Source: Clarkia xantiana subsp. parviflora (Eukaryota > Streptophyta > Magnoliopsida > Myrtales > Onagraceae). Taken from it: DNA of 64,000 bases. This document shows positions 22,401 through 34,102 of the stretch, piece after piece; position 1 is the first letter of the stretch; the number at the start of each line of letters is the position of its first letter. Position numbers and translations under genes: made by a program. The stretch is taken from contig JAPTYO010000023.1 of the NCBI GenBank assembly GCA_036873135.1, forward strand, positions 1,871,834 through 1,935,833, in the 5' to 3' direction. The notes under the pieces were generated by a model. It had not been told where the DNA came from and did not search any database. It was given only the letters and a program-made list of their open reading frames with translations.

Positions 22401-25400
22401 TGACAACTGTATATATGTCAGTTAATAATTGACATGTGTCAGTAGATGATTGGTTGTCGGGGCAACACGTGGGCTCCACGTGTTGCCTCAGCTGTAGCCA
22501 ATAATCTCTCACAACAACAATAAGTTAAATAAAAAATGTGTACCTCCTTTTGAAACTGCTTAGACTTGTGGTTATCTTGTGAATGAAGAACCTTAACCGC
22601 GACATTCGTGTGGCGTAAACTGCACCCATAAACAGTCCCATACGCTCCCATCCCGATCTTGCAGCTGTCGGAAAAAGAAGACGTTGCAGAAACAATCTCT
22701 TCCCACGAAAACAACTGGTATTGTCGTACGTTGTCTAATAGAGCACTCTCCAGCTTCTCCTTCTCCTGCAAGTCATGCAACGCTTTGATCTCGGCGTCTC
22801 TTCTCTGTGCAGCCTCTCTTTCGGCACAATCCTTGACGTACAACACTTCATTTCTTACGGCTTCGTATTTTTCCTTCTCCTGTTTCGCCAGTTCTTCGGC
22901 TTCCTTCTCTTTCGATTCTACGTCTTTCAGTTTCATTGCTTCCTCCAATCGTTGTTCGTTTAGGGTGTTCAACTGGGAGAAATAAAAATTCAATTTTTCT
23001 GTATGAAGTTTGCCATATGTGAGATTTTGGTGTGAAATTTAAATTGTTGATATAGACTGTCTCCGTCCAAATTTGCTGTTAAAATTGACAAAACTTGGAC
23101 ACGTGCTGGACATGACCTAATAAAAAAATAAATTTCAAAATTGCCCCTAGTAGGGTGGTGGCCGGCCGGAGTAGGGTGGTGCTGGCCGGAGTATGGTGAT
23201 GGCAGGACGGAGTTGGGTGATGGCCGGCCGGAGTAGGGTGTTGTCGGAGTAAACATAAATATCAGGGGCAATTTCGACTTTTCACACAATTCTGTCAATT
23301 TTGAACGAAAAAATGGACGGAAAACCAAATTTCAACAAAGTTGAAACTTCAGACAACTAATATCAACAATTTAAACTTCAAACACCAAAATCTCACATAG
23401 AGCAAATCTCAGACAATTTATAGGTTCTTAACACTTTTCTTTTTAGGTAGAAGTTGCATTTCCAAGATGAGATATAGGGAAGAAAAATACTAAACCTTTC
23501 GGAAAGTGTCGTTGGCTTCGGTTTGTGCTAGTGCATACATTCCTCGGACATGTCTGAGTTCGACTCTAAGCTTTTCAAGCTCAAAATCAACATTGACCTG
23601 TATGATGAAACCATTATAAAAAAAAATAGTTTCAAAAACAGTTGAGTGCAATGCAAGTAACTGTAAATCTTCCAAGAATATGAGATCTTGTTCTTCAGCC
23701 ATGCTAAATGAGAAAGGATAAATTGTTCATAAGGTTAATTAACAACATACGAGCTGAGTTTTTTTTTTTTTTTTAAATACTAGCTGAACTTATGTAAAGT
23801 TACAATTTGTCGGCTCTGTCTAATCTGTTGTTAAATGGTAACAGAGACATACATGTATCCATCGCGTGACATAAGCATTCAGCTCGTAAATTGTAAATTC
23901 TCCCAATGTTTAGCTAGCAAATTGCAAATTTGTCAAAATTTAACCTAATAATTTGCTGTTTGCACAAATAATAGAGCAAGACAACCAACAACATGCAAGC
24001 TTACAGAACCATTTAACAACAAATTAGACGGAGGTAGCATATTGCAACTCTGTATAAGTTCAATTACCAATTTGTCCGGAAAAAAAGTTCAACTAGCAAA
24101 TTGTTCAAAACCTAAAAGTTCAGTTAGCTAGTTTCTAATTGGTAAAATTTACCTGATGTTTCTCAAGGGAAGAATAATCAAAAGGCCTGTGTAAGCTGGA
24201 ATTCTGATCTGAATACCAAGACTGTGAATTTGTTGTGGAGCTATGGTTGCTACAGGGTTGGCAACCTTCAATTAAGGTCAGAGACTGACACCGAGAATGG
24301 TGGTAACCCGGCTCTAAGGAAGCTGCTCCTAAGCAAACTGGGTTTTGGTTTATTGTGTTGAGAGCTTGCAACCGTTGCATTGGCATAGAACTAGTTCGGT
24401 GATGCGAATTTGAAGCATTTATGTTCACTTCTGTTTGTAAATCAAAAAAATAAATAAGCAAACAAAAGAAAGAAAAAAATGTTAAAGAATCTCAAAATAA
24501 TCTCAACTATATGCTATGTTTCTAATTGTTTTCACAGAATTAAAATGTTTTAGTGTCTCAACCATAACAAAAACATGTTGTTTTTCCCTTTTTCGAAGTA
24601 TAGGTTTTGTTGCTTATGATTTTGGCTTATTTGATACTTAAAAACATGTTTTTATTTCGTCAATTTTAAGAAGAAAAAAAATGGAAATCAACCAACTGAT
24701 AGTTTGGACCGGCGACATAACCTTTAGTTGGAACTATTTTTAGTTATTAAAACAAAACAAAAAAATCACTGGGTTAACAACCAAAAGGCTATCCGAACTT
24801 TGACCAATTTTCAAATCATTACATAAATTTTAATTTTTTAAAATTAGCTACTCGAACTTCCAATTTCATAGCAAATTGCTATATCTGTTTCAACTCCTGT
24901 CAAATTGGACGGAAAATGAGTATGCTTCCGCCACGTGGGGTCTTTTCATGTGTACCCAAGATAGATTCAAAGATAAATTGAAAAGTATTGCAATGAAATA
25001 CATTCAATTGGTTGCTCAATTGAAAGACATTGTTCAAATTCTGCACAAGTACAATTAAGCATCCAATTAAGGTATTTCGTTGCAATACTTTCAGTTTATG
25101 TTTCAATCCATCTCGTGTACACATGAAAAGACCCTACGTTGCGGAAACATGCTCATTTTCTCTCCAATTTGACGGCAATTGAAACAGAATTAACAATTTG
25201 CTCAGAAATTGAAAGTTCGATTAGCCAATTTTATAAAAACTTAAAACTCAGGTAGCGATTTGTAGATTAGTCAAAGTTCAGATATCAATTTGGTTATTAA
25301 CCCAAAATTCAATATATAAGTTCATGTTGATTTTCAAGATTAAAAGCTGAAATCTTCTTCACAAGCATGAAGGTTACCTACCTCTATGTAAGGTTGAAGT

Positions 25401-28400
25401 ATTGGAGAAACTGTTGGAGGAGCAACTGGTTTCACTACTATCATCCTTGCTGCTTGAATTTGAGTCCGCATCGGATGGACGGATTGATGATAGTTTCCCT
25501 TTTGAAACTGCATACACTGTGCAGAAAACTGGGGTTGAGGATGAGATTTTGGCTGTTAGATTGTGTTTCTTCACTTTCCTGCACTCACCATTTTGTTCAA
25601 GATCATAAGTAGGTATAGCATTTTCTATTTTTAGTAGTTTGTTATTATATTCTGTTGAAGATGCAATATGAAACCGTGCATTCACATGTAAGTTGGAGCT
25701 TCTAGGGTAGTTTAATAAGCCACGCCTATAAGTTACTTAAGCATCAAGATGTTCATAATTAGTTACTATGTTAACTTTCCATCCAATTTTTTTTAGAGGG
25801 TTAACAACCTATAAAATAAGTTTGATTTATGTGAGATTTTGGTGTCTGAAGTTTAAAATGTTAAAATGGACAGTGCCATGTTTCATTTTTGTTGAAATTT
25901 GGTGTCTCAGTGTGGTTACTTTAGAGAAGCTAATCCCGACGAAAACGGTTGTCAAATAGGAGCTCTCATGCACGCTACCTTCTCGTCACCTTGACGGAAC
26001 CGTCACCTAAGAAGGTGGCCACATCCGCACAAGTAAATCTCGCTCTATTGTCGATGAAAATCACTCTGCACCACTCTGGTGTAAACATTTTCTTTCGGAA
26101 GTTTTAAGTTTTGGGAGAAATTTGACAAATTTATAAAAAGTAAAGAGTGGTGGATTATGAGTGGGTGAAAGGGTCGATGAAAATGTTTAAATAGAGAGGA
26201 AAAGACGCGTGAAGACACCAAATTTCAACAAAAATGAATCATGGGACTGTCTATTTCAACATTTTAAACTTCAAACACTAAAATTTCACATGGAACAAAC
26301 TTCAGACAGTTTATAGGTTCTTAACCCTTATTTAAATCAGAGTCTTATATTCATCATATTTATCAGGTTCTTCATAAGTTTTTAAATTTATTTTATCCGA
26401 ACTCAGCTGCAATATTCGAGTGAACACAATAGAGCTGTTGCTGGGTTCGATTTTTTGAACAAAACACTGGGTTCGATTTTTTGAACAAAACACTGCAAAA
26501 CATAAATAAGCAAATTATGTATTTCACTCATGCATTCAGTTCTACTATGACCACAAAAACATGATCATTGTTCGACTTTCAGAAAAAAACATGGTACCAG
26601 GTTTACCTGCTAAACATTCCAGGAGAGGCAGCTCCAACAACAAGCTTGGTGATCGCACTCCGATTAACCTCTTCTGCAAGCGCTTTCGCCACGTCATCAG
26701 ATTCAAGCTGCACGATATCAGCTTTGACCTGTAAATGCAGACACAAAATCAGACCTCACTCCCCCGAAATTATGTGGAGGTGTTACGAAAATAACGTAAA
26801 TTCTCTGCGTATCGTTTTATTCAGTAACAAGTTTCTTAAATATGACTAACTCAATACAATCTAAAGAGATAAGATATTCTATCAGCAATATGAAATATGA
26901 AATATAATATCTAACTATATATATGTATCACTAATTATAAATAAGGTTAATAACCAAATCGCTACTTGAAATTTGACTCAATAACAAATCGCTACTGAAC
27001 TTTAATTTTTTAAAATTCGCTACATGAACTTCCAATTTCCGAGCAAATTGTTACAATTTAAATCAAGTTGGACATAAAATGAGCATGTTTCGTCCACATG
27101 AGGTCTTTTAACGGGTGCTCGAGATGAATTTGCTAAGAAATTGAAAAGATTCCATCGAAATACCTCCAATTGGAAGTAGATTTGACAGTCGCCATTGAAA
27201 TTGAGGGAGATCAAATTGAACGTTCAATTGAAAGCATTTCGCTGCAATCTTTTCAATTTGCTGTCTAATCCATCTTAGGTACACATCAAAAACCCACGTG
27301 CCGAAACATGTTCATTTTGTTTTCTAATTGTAACATAGTTATCAATTTGCTCAGAAATTGAAAATTCTTAAAAAAAAGTTCAGATAGCGTTTTGTAATTG
27401 AGTCAAAGTTTAAGTAATATTTACGAGTTACCACATACCTTTCTATGAGTGATGAGTCTTTTGTAAGGAAGGAGGAGTTCAGTAGTGTGCCATTCCACTT
27501 CCTTCTTGTATGCAGCAGCTACATCCTCCCTAACTTGGGAAATCGGAATAGAGTTTCCCACTGGAAGCAACATATTGTCTACCGAGATCATAACTATCCA
27601 TAAAACTTGTTTTTAATAACTTAATTAGGATTTCATATCCCTTTTTTACTCAATCAAAATTGTTCATGAGAATATTCACAACAAGAAATCAAGTTGTTTA
27701 TGAGAGATTTTATTTGTGATGGATATGTAAATATATTTGTAAAGGAAGTGTTGAAAAAGGGAATGATCTTATCAAAAAGCTTGACTAAAAATTTGTGAGA
27801 AAAACCTCTTAAAATTTTGAATTTTATAAGAAATTTACCTCAAAACTTAAAAAAATCACTTGAAATTTCTTATAACTTGTGAGAGATTGTTTCCCTTAAA
27901 AAAATATCGTCACAAATTACTAATTTTCTTACCGTGATTCTACTTGATTATTTTTCCTAAAAGGTAACTTTTATGATTTATTTTTTCAATTTCTTAGTGT
28001 AAGTTTCAATATGAATTTCATGCTCTTTCTGAGAAGCTATTGATCATAATTAAATGAAGAGAAACTCACAATTCCTTTTCTACACACAAAGATAATGAAA
28101 CTGAGCTCAGGTAAATTTCATAACTATAAATCAGGGTTAATAACCTAAAAACAATCTCAACTACATGTATTATTATTAATCACTGTCTTAGATTAAAAAT
28201 ATTGATATTCGGTGTCCCAAATATCAATTGAGCTGATTTTCATTTTTCCAACTGATTTTGGTTTTAAACTGGCGTTTTTCTAATTTTCTGAAGTGTCAGA
28301 TTTATAGTTCATGGTTTTGGCTATTTGATGCTTAAAAATCATATTTTTGTTATGTCAATTTTAAAATAAAAAGTGGAAATCAAACAGTATGATAGTTGAG

Positions 28401-28802
28401 ACACTGAATATCAAAATTTTAAATTTGGAACAACGATCAGGAACATAATCAATAATCGATACTGTTTTTAGTTTATTAAAAACTAAACCAACAGTAGTAG
28501 CTTTTTCAGATATGCTAGAAATATTATCACAAAACAAGACCAAAAGTTTCCAAATTTGTCACCAAAACATACAAATACCAAATAAGGTAATTCCAGAAGA
28601 CATGGATAAACTTACTCGGAGTAGGGACGGAAGTAACCCGGGGGCGAACATGCAACAGCTTGAATACCACGTTTCCTTCAGGGATGAACTTATCCAATGC
28701 CCACTTGATAATATACTTGCTTTTGCTGTTCCCATTAATAGCTATTCCAACTACAACGGTCGATACTCCTTGTACCTGTTCAAAGATCTCTCTTTCCGCC
28801 AT
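19459..28802 (-). CDS. U-box domain-containing receptor-like cytoplasmic kinase (USP + coiled coil + kinase + U-box)
   Basis: Nine exons on the minus strand: 28802-28616, 27560-27439, 26728-26607, 25578-25382, 24430-24153, 23597-23496, 22972-22544, 21260-20517 and 19641-19459. All junctions are GT-AG and phases match, giving 2364 nt or 787 residues, normal for plant PUB32-35/50-54-type proteins. The order is a universal-stress-protein domain (1-150, VVVGIAINGNSKSKYIIKWAL), a Ser-rich linker (150-300), a charged coiled coil (about 337-420) and a kinase domain (about 424-690). The kinase has GMGAYGTVY, VAVKVL, HRDLKPANILLD and DVG for DFG, as is usual in this family. It ends with a U-box (about 720-787, [27 protein letters not shown] split by the last intron). 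Members are E3 ubiquitin ligases with a kinase module. Most introns contain miniature transposons. Confidence 0.92.
19704..20222. mobile_element. MULE-type foldback miniature element (519 bp)
   Basis: Lies in the last intron of the U-box kinase gene. It starts GGGTTAACAGGTCTTTTGG and ends with its complement (one mismatch, ...ACCTATTAACCC), with 9-bp duplication TAGAATGTT (19695-19703 and 20223-20231). It is a sister of the element at 5496-6018. It is absent from the two extra copies of this intron at 41.0 and 44.4 kb, so it inserted after the copies separated. Confidence 0.9.
20238..20504. mobile_element. Miniature element of the GGGTTAAG family in the last intron
   Basis: On the minus strand it reads GGGTTAAGAATCTAAAAATAG then TCTCAACTATAAG, and the far end is a rough complement. 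The related element at 40982-41317 sits at the same intron position in the partial copy at 40.6 kb, while the copy at 43.8 kb lacks it. Confidence 0.65.
21536..22157. mobile_element. Miniature element interrupted by a SINE (intron 7)
   Basis: The left part reads CAAACTATAGGCTATGTTG and the right part is the complement (CATGGCCTATAGTTTGG), with the family motif TCAGTGTCTCAGCTATTAG. The two arms are separated by the SINE-like insert at 21750-21985. A further partial arm of the same family is at 21412-21490. Confidence 0.6.
21750..21985 (-). mobile_element. tRNA-derived SINE
   Basis: On the minus strand the head reads like a tRNA gene: A box TGGTGTAGCGGTTC (21964-21977) and B box GTTCAAACTC (21924-21933), about 30-40 bp apart. 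About 190 bp of body follows, with a short A-rich tail near 21751-21757. It lies inside a miniature element within intron 7 of the U-box kinase gene. Confidence 0.65.
22998..23433. mobile_element. Truncated GGGTTAAG-family foldback element (intron 6)
   Basis: The right arm ends GGTTCTTAAC and reads CAGACAATTTATAGG. The left arm keeps GAAGTTTGCCATATGTGAG but has lost its tip. The core has GGCCGGAGTAGGGTGG repeats, as in the intact relative at 59256-59768. Confidence 0.65.
24771..25303. mobile_element. GGGTTAA-family foldback element (intron 4)
   Basis: Starts GGGTTAACAACCAAAAGG and ends GGTTATTAACCC. The arms are complementary (GAAAATGAGTATGCTTCCG... against its complement). The flanks match only in part, so the target duplication is weak. 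A related, less complete copy is at about 26946-27425 in intron 2. Confidence 0.65.
25798..26327. mobile_element. GGGTTAA-family foldback element (intron 3)
   Basis: Starts GGGTTAACAACCTATAAA and ends TATAGGTTCTTAACCC with complementary arms (TGTGAGATTTTGGTGTCTG and its complement). The flanking 9-mers agree at about 7 positions. Confidence 0.7.
26946..27425. mobile_element. Worn GGTTAA-family element (intron 2)
   Basis: The left end GGTTAATAACCAAATCGC and complementary arms around TCAATTGAAAGC match the element at 24771-25303. The right end is degraded and almost touches the donor of exon 2. Confidence 0.55.
28134..28480. mobile_element. GGGTTAA-family miniature element (intron 1)
   Basis: Starts GGGTTAATAACCTAAAAACA and carries the family motifs TCTCAACTACATG, ATATTCGGTGTCC and TTTTAAATTTGG. 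The right end is worn. Confidence 0.6.
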
Positions 28803-28851
28803 TGATGATCATCCACCTCAAACTCCAGTTAAATAATTGTAATTACTTCAG

Positions 28852-29780
28852 CTGAAAACGATGAAATTGATTTCGTTAATCAAAGGGCACTGAGAAATCA
28901 AAATCCAGAGAATCAACGAAATCCAGTGAAATTGACGCTAATTCAAAATCCAGAGAATCCACGAAATCAAGATTCGTCACCGAATTCAATGAACAAATTA
29001 TTAATACAGAGTAAGAAATCATTAACTAAAATCGCTAAAGCAGTGAACTTGACGCAAAATCACAATCCAGATAATCCACGAAATTACGATTCGTCGCCGA
29101 ATTCAATGAAATAAAGATTCGTCACTGAATTCAATGAACAAATTAATACAGAGTAAGAAATCATTATATAAAATCGCTAAAGCAGTGAGCTTAACGGTAA
29201 ATCACAATCCAGAGAATCCACGAAATCAAGATTCGTCAGCGAATTCAATGAACAAATTAATACAGAGTAAGAAATCATTAACTAAAATCGCTAAAGCAGT
29301 GAACTTGACGCTAAATCACAATCCAGAGAATTCACGAAATCAAGATTCGTCACCGAATTCAATGAACAAATTATTAATACAGAGAAAGAAATCATTAGCT
29401 AGAATCGCTAAAGCAGTGAACTTGACGCTAAATCACAATCCAGAGAATTCACGAAATCAAGATTCGTCACCGAATTCAATGAACAAATTAAAACAGAGCA
29501 AAGAAATCATCATTAACTAAAATCGCTAAAGCAGTGAACTTGACGCTAAATCACAACCCAGAGAATCCACGAAATTAAGACTCGTCGCCGAATTCAATGA
29601 ACAAATTAATACAGAGTAAGAAATATCATCAACTAAAACCGCTAAAGCAGCGAACTTGACGCAAAATCACAATCCAGAGAATCCACGAAATCAAGATTAG
29701 TCACCAAATTCAATGAACAAACTATTAATACAGAGTACGAATCATTAATCATGAACTAAAATCGCGAATCCGCTACTAAC
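28852..29780 (-). promoter_or_regulatory. Probable 5'-UTR intron of the U-box kinase gene
   Basis: On the minus strand, upstream of the ATG at 28802, a good acceptor TTTTCAG lies at 28852. A good donor CCAG/GTTAGT lies at 29780-29781, preceded by a non-repetitive leader-like stretch (to about 29990). The 929-bp interval between them is almost filled by a minisatellite. The intron is an inference from splice signals only. Confidence 0.4.
28944..29760. repeat. Minisatellite, about seven units of 117-118 bp
   Basis: Units share AATCCAGAGAATCCACGAAA, ATTCGTCACCGAATTCAATG and AATCGCTAAAGCAGTGAAC. Phrase spacing is 117-120 bp except where one unit carries a ~25-bp internal duplication. As 117 is a multiple of three, the plus strand stays open over several units (29134-29520, 128 codons) with a 39-residue repeat; this has no support as a real protein. 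Confidence 0.85.
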
Positions 29781-30159
29781 CTGGAGTGGGCACTAGAAAA
29801 GGTGGGAGCTTTGGAGATGGGTGTGAGTATTGGGAGCATGGAGAAGGAAACCCATGTAGCAGATTCTCCAATGGCTGATGAAAAGACTAAGAAGTTTCAG
29901 AATGATTAGAGACATGTGGGAAAGAGAGAAGATTAGCTAGACGAAGAAGAAAGGGGAAACTTGGATTGGTGGGTTTTAGCTCAACTGAAATGGCGCAAAA
30001 CTTGGGATCAACACAGTTATACACTTCTCTATACACACCCTAGTGAATTTCGCGGGTGTCTGTTCCGATCCGTTGAGATTCTTCCCCCTTCATTTCATTT
30101 AACAATATCTCTTGATTGTTTAATTTTTTTTTTTTTTTTTGGCCAACATGATTGATTAA

Positions 30160-32193
30160 TTTAATATATAATATCATATATATTCAAGATTTTTTTAAAA
30201 AAAATATATATATTCAAGTTCAACTCTTCATTTTTTAGATGTCTCAGTTCAAGTATTAAAAAAAAGTATTTTTTACCTCTGATCCGGTATAATATATAAG
30301 ATGGGTCCCCTAATATTTTTTTGGCCATAATAATGATTTTATGAAGTAAAAGATTGATTTTGTTCTATCCTATTTGTTTTCGTTGTTTTATATGGAAATC
30401 TTTTGTTTGCTTTCGGGACGACATGGAAGATGGATCATTTGCGGCTATGTTAAATTTAATTTAAATTTTTTTTTTTTTTTTTTGCCAAAGGCTATGTTAA
30501 ATTTAATGAGAGGCCAATTAAGGTATGGGTGACCAACAGTTTATCAGCTGTTCTTAAGAAAGTTTAACATGAGTTTGATTATTATTCTGAACTCGATTCA
30601 GAATTTTAATTAATTAAATTGTTGTCAATGAAATGAATTTTGCATAATTATAGAACTACTACAACTTATTATTTGGGGTTGATTAGAATATTGTCTTTGA
30701 CTTTGTGACTTGATAAATTTGAAAAAAAAAATTAAAGAAATTTTGTTATCTCTTCAAATCTCTTAAACTTAATTTTTACTTTTGCAAAGGAAGTTCCAAT
30801 GAATTTGGTGACACCTCATATTCTACTATTCAAGTGAAATGAAACTCACTCGCAAGTGGTTGGATTAAGTTGAATACTAAAGATCGACGTTGGTAACTCT
30901 GGACTTGCTGAGGGGTGAGGTTCTGATAAATGAATTTAGAGATTGTATACATGGATTCAAAAGAAAGACGTCGATGAAGCTTCCGAGGATCCATTGATGA
31001 CCGGCCACTAATTTTGGATTTAAAATTTCTACTTCAAATCTTTGACAGATACAAATTGCGGCATTCTTTTATGTAAGCTAACATATATATAAGAATGTTA
31101 ATCAACTTGCAAAAGATGCTATGAAGATGGAAGACTCATTTGTCTCTTTGTCTGCCCCTTCTTATAGGTTTACGTCTTTATTATTATATGATGTACTAGG
31201 AACTACTCAAGATCGGGTGGATCTGGACTAGTCTATATAGTTTTAATAGATCTTTCCTGTTATCTCTCTTTAAAAAAACACTAACAGCGACAATGCTGAT
31301 CTAATGGTTACAATCGCTTATTTTCATGTGGTTGGTTTTGAAATCTTAGTTCAGAACCTCTTGGAGAGTCATCTCGAGGTGACTTACTTAAAATATCAGG
31401 TCCCTCCTAACTACATACCGCGTCAAGCACAATAGGAAATCATATTATGCTAGGCTGCTGGTGGTGCTACAGGTCGGTCTCTTGACTATACTAGGTTATT
31501 GGTGGTTCTATGTTGACGAGACTAGTACACATGTGTTGGTTGTTCACTAAGTATAATCCCCCAAAAAAAAAAAAAAAACTTTGTGTAGGAAAACTCAAAC
31601 ATTATATAATTGGATGATTCTAGAGTCGCAACTACTATAATCAAGTTTTTAAAAATCATTGTATACTATATAATATACATATAAAATATTTAGCTTTTTT
31701 AGACATCTATCTATAATTTAATATTTACTTATCAAAAGGCAATAATGGTTACTTGTTTTGGGAAAAAAAAATAATAATAATGGTTACTTGTAGGTCGATC
31801 GTAAATCTAGAAGGCAAAATTTGTTATTAATTTTTTTTTTTAATTATAAATAAGTAACATAAAATAAAGATAGAGAATATTATGTCGGGTAGTTTTTATA
31901 TATTGAACTAAAAAAATGACCCACCAAAAGATTTCTACGATTTGTTTTCCTGGATAATACGCAAGAAAATGAAAGCCGTGATAGGTACGTCATGCAGCAT
32001 GACTCATGCTGCAGACTTTTCGACCCAACTTGAATGTTTTAAAAACCCAAGCAACTACCTTTTTTATTATCTTAAATAAAATTAGTTCATAGATAGACAA
32101 ATTGGTAAAGTAACTTGTGATTTTATGTTATGTATATTTATATGATCTCTCTATCTGACACACACGAATAGAAATAAAGTGATATCATATAAG
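30160..32193. other. AT-rich intergenic region
   Basis: No gene is supported. It holds poly-T/A runs and a SINE-like piece at about 31285-31580. The stretch next to 29990-30150 probably includes the promoter of the U-box kinase gene on the minus strand. Confidence 0.5.
31285..31580 (+). mobile_element. Possible SINE with poly-A tail
   Basis: The head has an A-box-like TGATCTAATGGTTACAATCG and a weak B-box-like GGTTTTGAAATC, and the piece ends in a run of 17 A (about 31562-31578). Part of its body (CTATGTTGACGAGACTAGT, GGTTGTTCA) recurs near 38278-38320, followed by another A run. No clear target duplication was found. Confidence 0.4.
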
Positions 32194-32202
32194 TAATATA
32201 TA

Positions 32203-32873
32203 AGGTTAAGGGTCCTTTTGGTACCACATGTTTACACAAATTACACTGTTTATACCATTAGTATTTTTTTGTACCGAATTGGTACCATAGGTTTCCAAAC
32301 CTTACTGTTTTGGTACTTCCTTTACCATTCCGTCAAAAACTGCCGTTAAATGGCATGTGCCATGCACGTGAGCAGCCCAAAACTTTCAATTTTGTTACAA
32401 TTTAGTCCATCTAATACATCCCTAACTTTTATTTTGTTTAATTTAGTCCTAAAATTTCAAAACCAAACCATTTTCCCAAATTGACCTAGCCGGACCTAGC
32501 CATGGGCTAGGTCCGACCCTGGGTCGGGGTCACCAGACCCAGACGACCCTGACCCAGGGTCGGACCTAGCCCTAGGCTAGGTCCGGCTAGGTCAATTTGG
32601 GAAAATGGTTTGGTTTTGAAATTTTAGGACTAAATTAAACAAAATAAAAGTTAGGGATGTATTAGATGGACTAAATTGTAACAAAATTGAAAGTTTTGGG
32701 CTACTCACGTGCATGGAACATGCCATTTAACGGCCGTTTTTGACGGAATGGTAACGGAAGTACCAAAACAGTAAGGTTTGGAAACATATGGTACCAATTC
32801 GGTACAAAAAAATACTAATGGTATGAACAGTGTAATTTGTGCAAACATGTGGTACCAAAATGACCCTTAACCC
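32203..32873. mobile_element. MULE-type foldback element (671 bp) with nested palindromic core
   Basis: Ends are AGGTTAAGGGTCCTTTTGG and the complement of GGGTTAAGGGTCATTTTGG, flanked by the 9-bp duplication TAATATATA (32194-32202 and 32874-32882). The arms are complementary almost end to end. The centre (about 32486-32605) is GC-rich, with repeated CTAGGTCCG / CGGACCTAG and GGGTCGG / CCGACCC. Confidence 0.88.
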
Positions 32874-32882
32874 TAATATATA

Positions 32883-33515
32883 TACTATTTAAACTTAATA
32901 TGAATTATTTATTTTCAGAGGACCACTAGCTCAGTGTGGTTGGTTTCGACTAATGATAACAATCTTTTAGGTTCTGAGACGGTTTGTCTAACATCATTTT
33001 AAAGTATTGGTGCTTTCATGCATTATTTTTTTTATAAATTATTTTATTTATATTTTAATTCTTCAATTTTAAGAGCATTATACTATGTCTCTTATTAGTA
33101 ATTATTTCATTTTTATTTTGGCCTCCGAATATATTTTTTTTGTGTTTTTTTAAAAATTGTTATTTTTATTTTCTACAATGTAAACCTTAACATTTAAATT
33201 AAAAAATCTTAAAATTCACTTTATAACCATTGTGATTATTCAGTTTAATTTTACAAATTTTTGGGTAAAATTATAAATAAAATATTTGCAAAAATAAGTT
33301 TAAAGCATGGATACTTTTAAAGGATCCTAGCAAATCCCATATGACGAAACGACGAGTTCAATTAGGTTTGATTTGAGTCGGTAAAAACAGTAATTGTTGA
33401 ATTCACATTGCTCTAGTGCAACATCATTCGAACATTATTATGTATATATGGACTTGGTGTAGCCTAATTTGCTATCAATTTCATTTGAAATTCAGATAAG
33501 TTGCTATATTAGATT
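32883..33515. other. Intergenic, no gene seen
   Basis: AT-rich. Near 32925-33000 the text CTAGCTCAGTGTGGTTGG resembles a tRNA-like A-box region, possibly a SINE head, but nothing else supports it. Confidence 0.4.
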
Positions 33516-33520
33516 TATTT

Positions 33521-34102
33521 TGTTGGAAAAATGTATTATTGGCATGACTATTTTTCTGATCGGGTGAATGGGAAATTTTAGTTCTTAGTACACCCGGCCA
33601 GAGTTGTCCCGTCTTCGTCTAGATTCGTTGAATTTGACGAATTAATGATCCTTAACGGCGTCATTAATAGGGGCATTTAATTTTATTTATTGATGCGCCA
33701 TTAATACACTGCTTTCACCTCCCTATAAATAGAGAGTTTTATATATTGTTTTGATATACTGATACTGATATTGAGAATGAGAATAGTCCTCCCCCTCCTT
33801 CATTCGAGATGATTGTCATCTTTCTAGGTCGTTTCGACCACAAGTCCTGTTCCTGGTGGAGTTCAGGCAAGGTTCTGTTCGAGTGGTGGGGCTTCGTGCT
33901 AGCTCGCACTGGAATGCCGTTTTATCCTGGGAGACAATCGCCCATGTTTATCCTCTAGCACAACCGATGAGTCGGTGAGGGGGCGAAATTGTCTTAAGGA
34001 GACCGATGATCAGCACGGGACTCGGTTTAAAAATTATTCGTTCATATTATCCAGAAAATTCTCCTTTAGAATTCCCCTTTTAAGTGCTAATATTTTTCAA
34101 CA
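33521..34102 (+). repeat. Left LTR (582 bp)
   Basis: Left long terminal repeat of the element above. It includes a TATA-like box and a hairpin ACCGATGAGTCGGT (33963-33976). Confidence 0.88.

Noticed and set aside
23490..23702. Separate small gene starting MAEEQDLIFLEDLQ on the minus strand
   Set aside because: Only the part 23496-23597 is coding, as exon 6 of the U-box kinase; the rest is intron read-through.
29134..29520. Repeat protein of 128 residues
   Set aside because: Open only because the 117-bp minisatellite unit is a multiple of three; other units contain stops.
33933..33993. Hammerhead-ribozyme-like core in the LTR (GACAATC ... CCGATGA ... GGCGAAATTGTC)
   Set aside because: Stem III and a short stem II can pair, but the core has C in place of the conserved U of CUGAUGA and no stem I can be formed next to the expected cleavage site. 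The element is also far larger than retrozymes.
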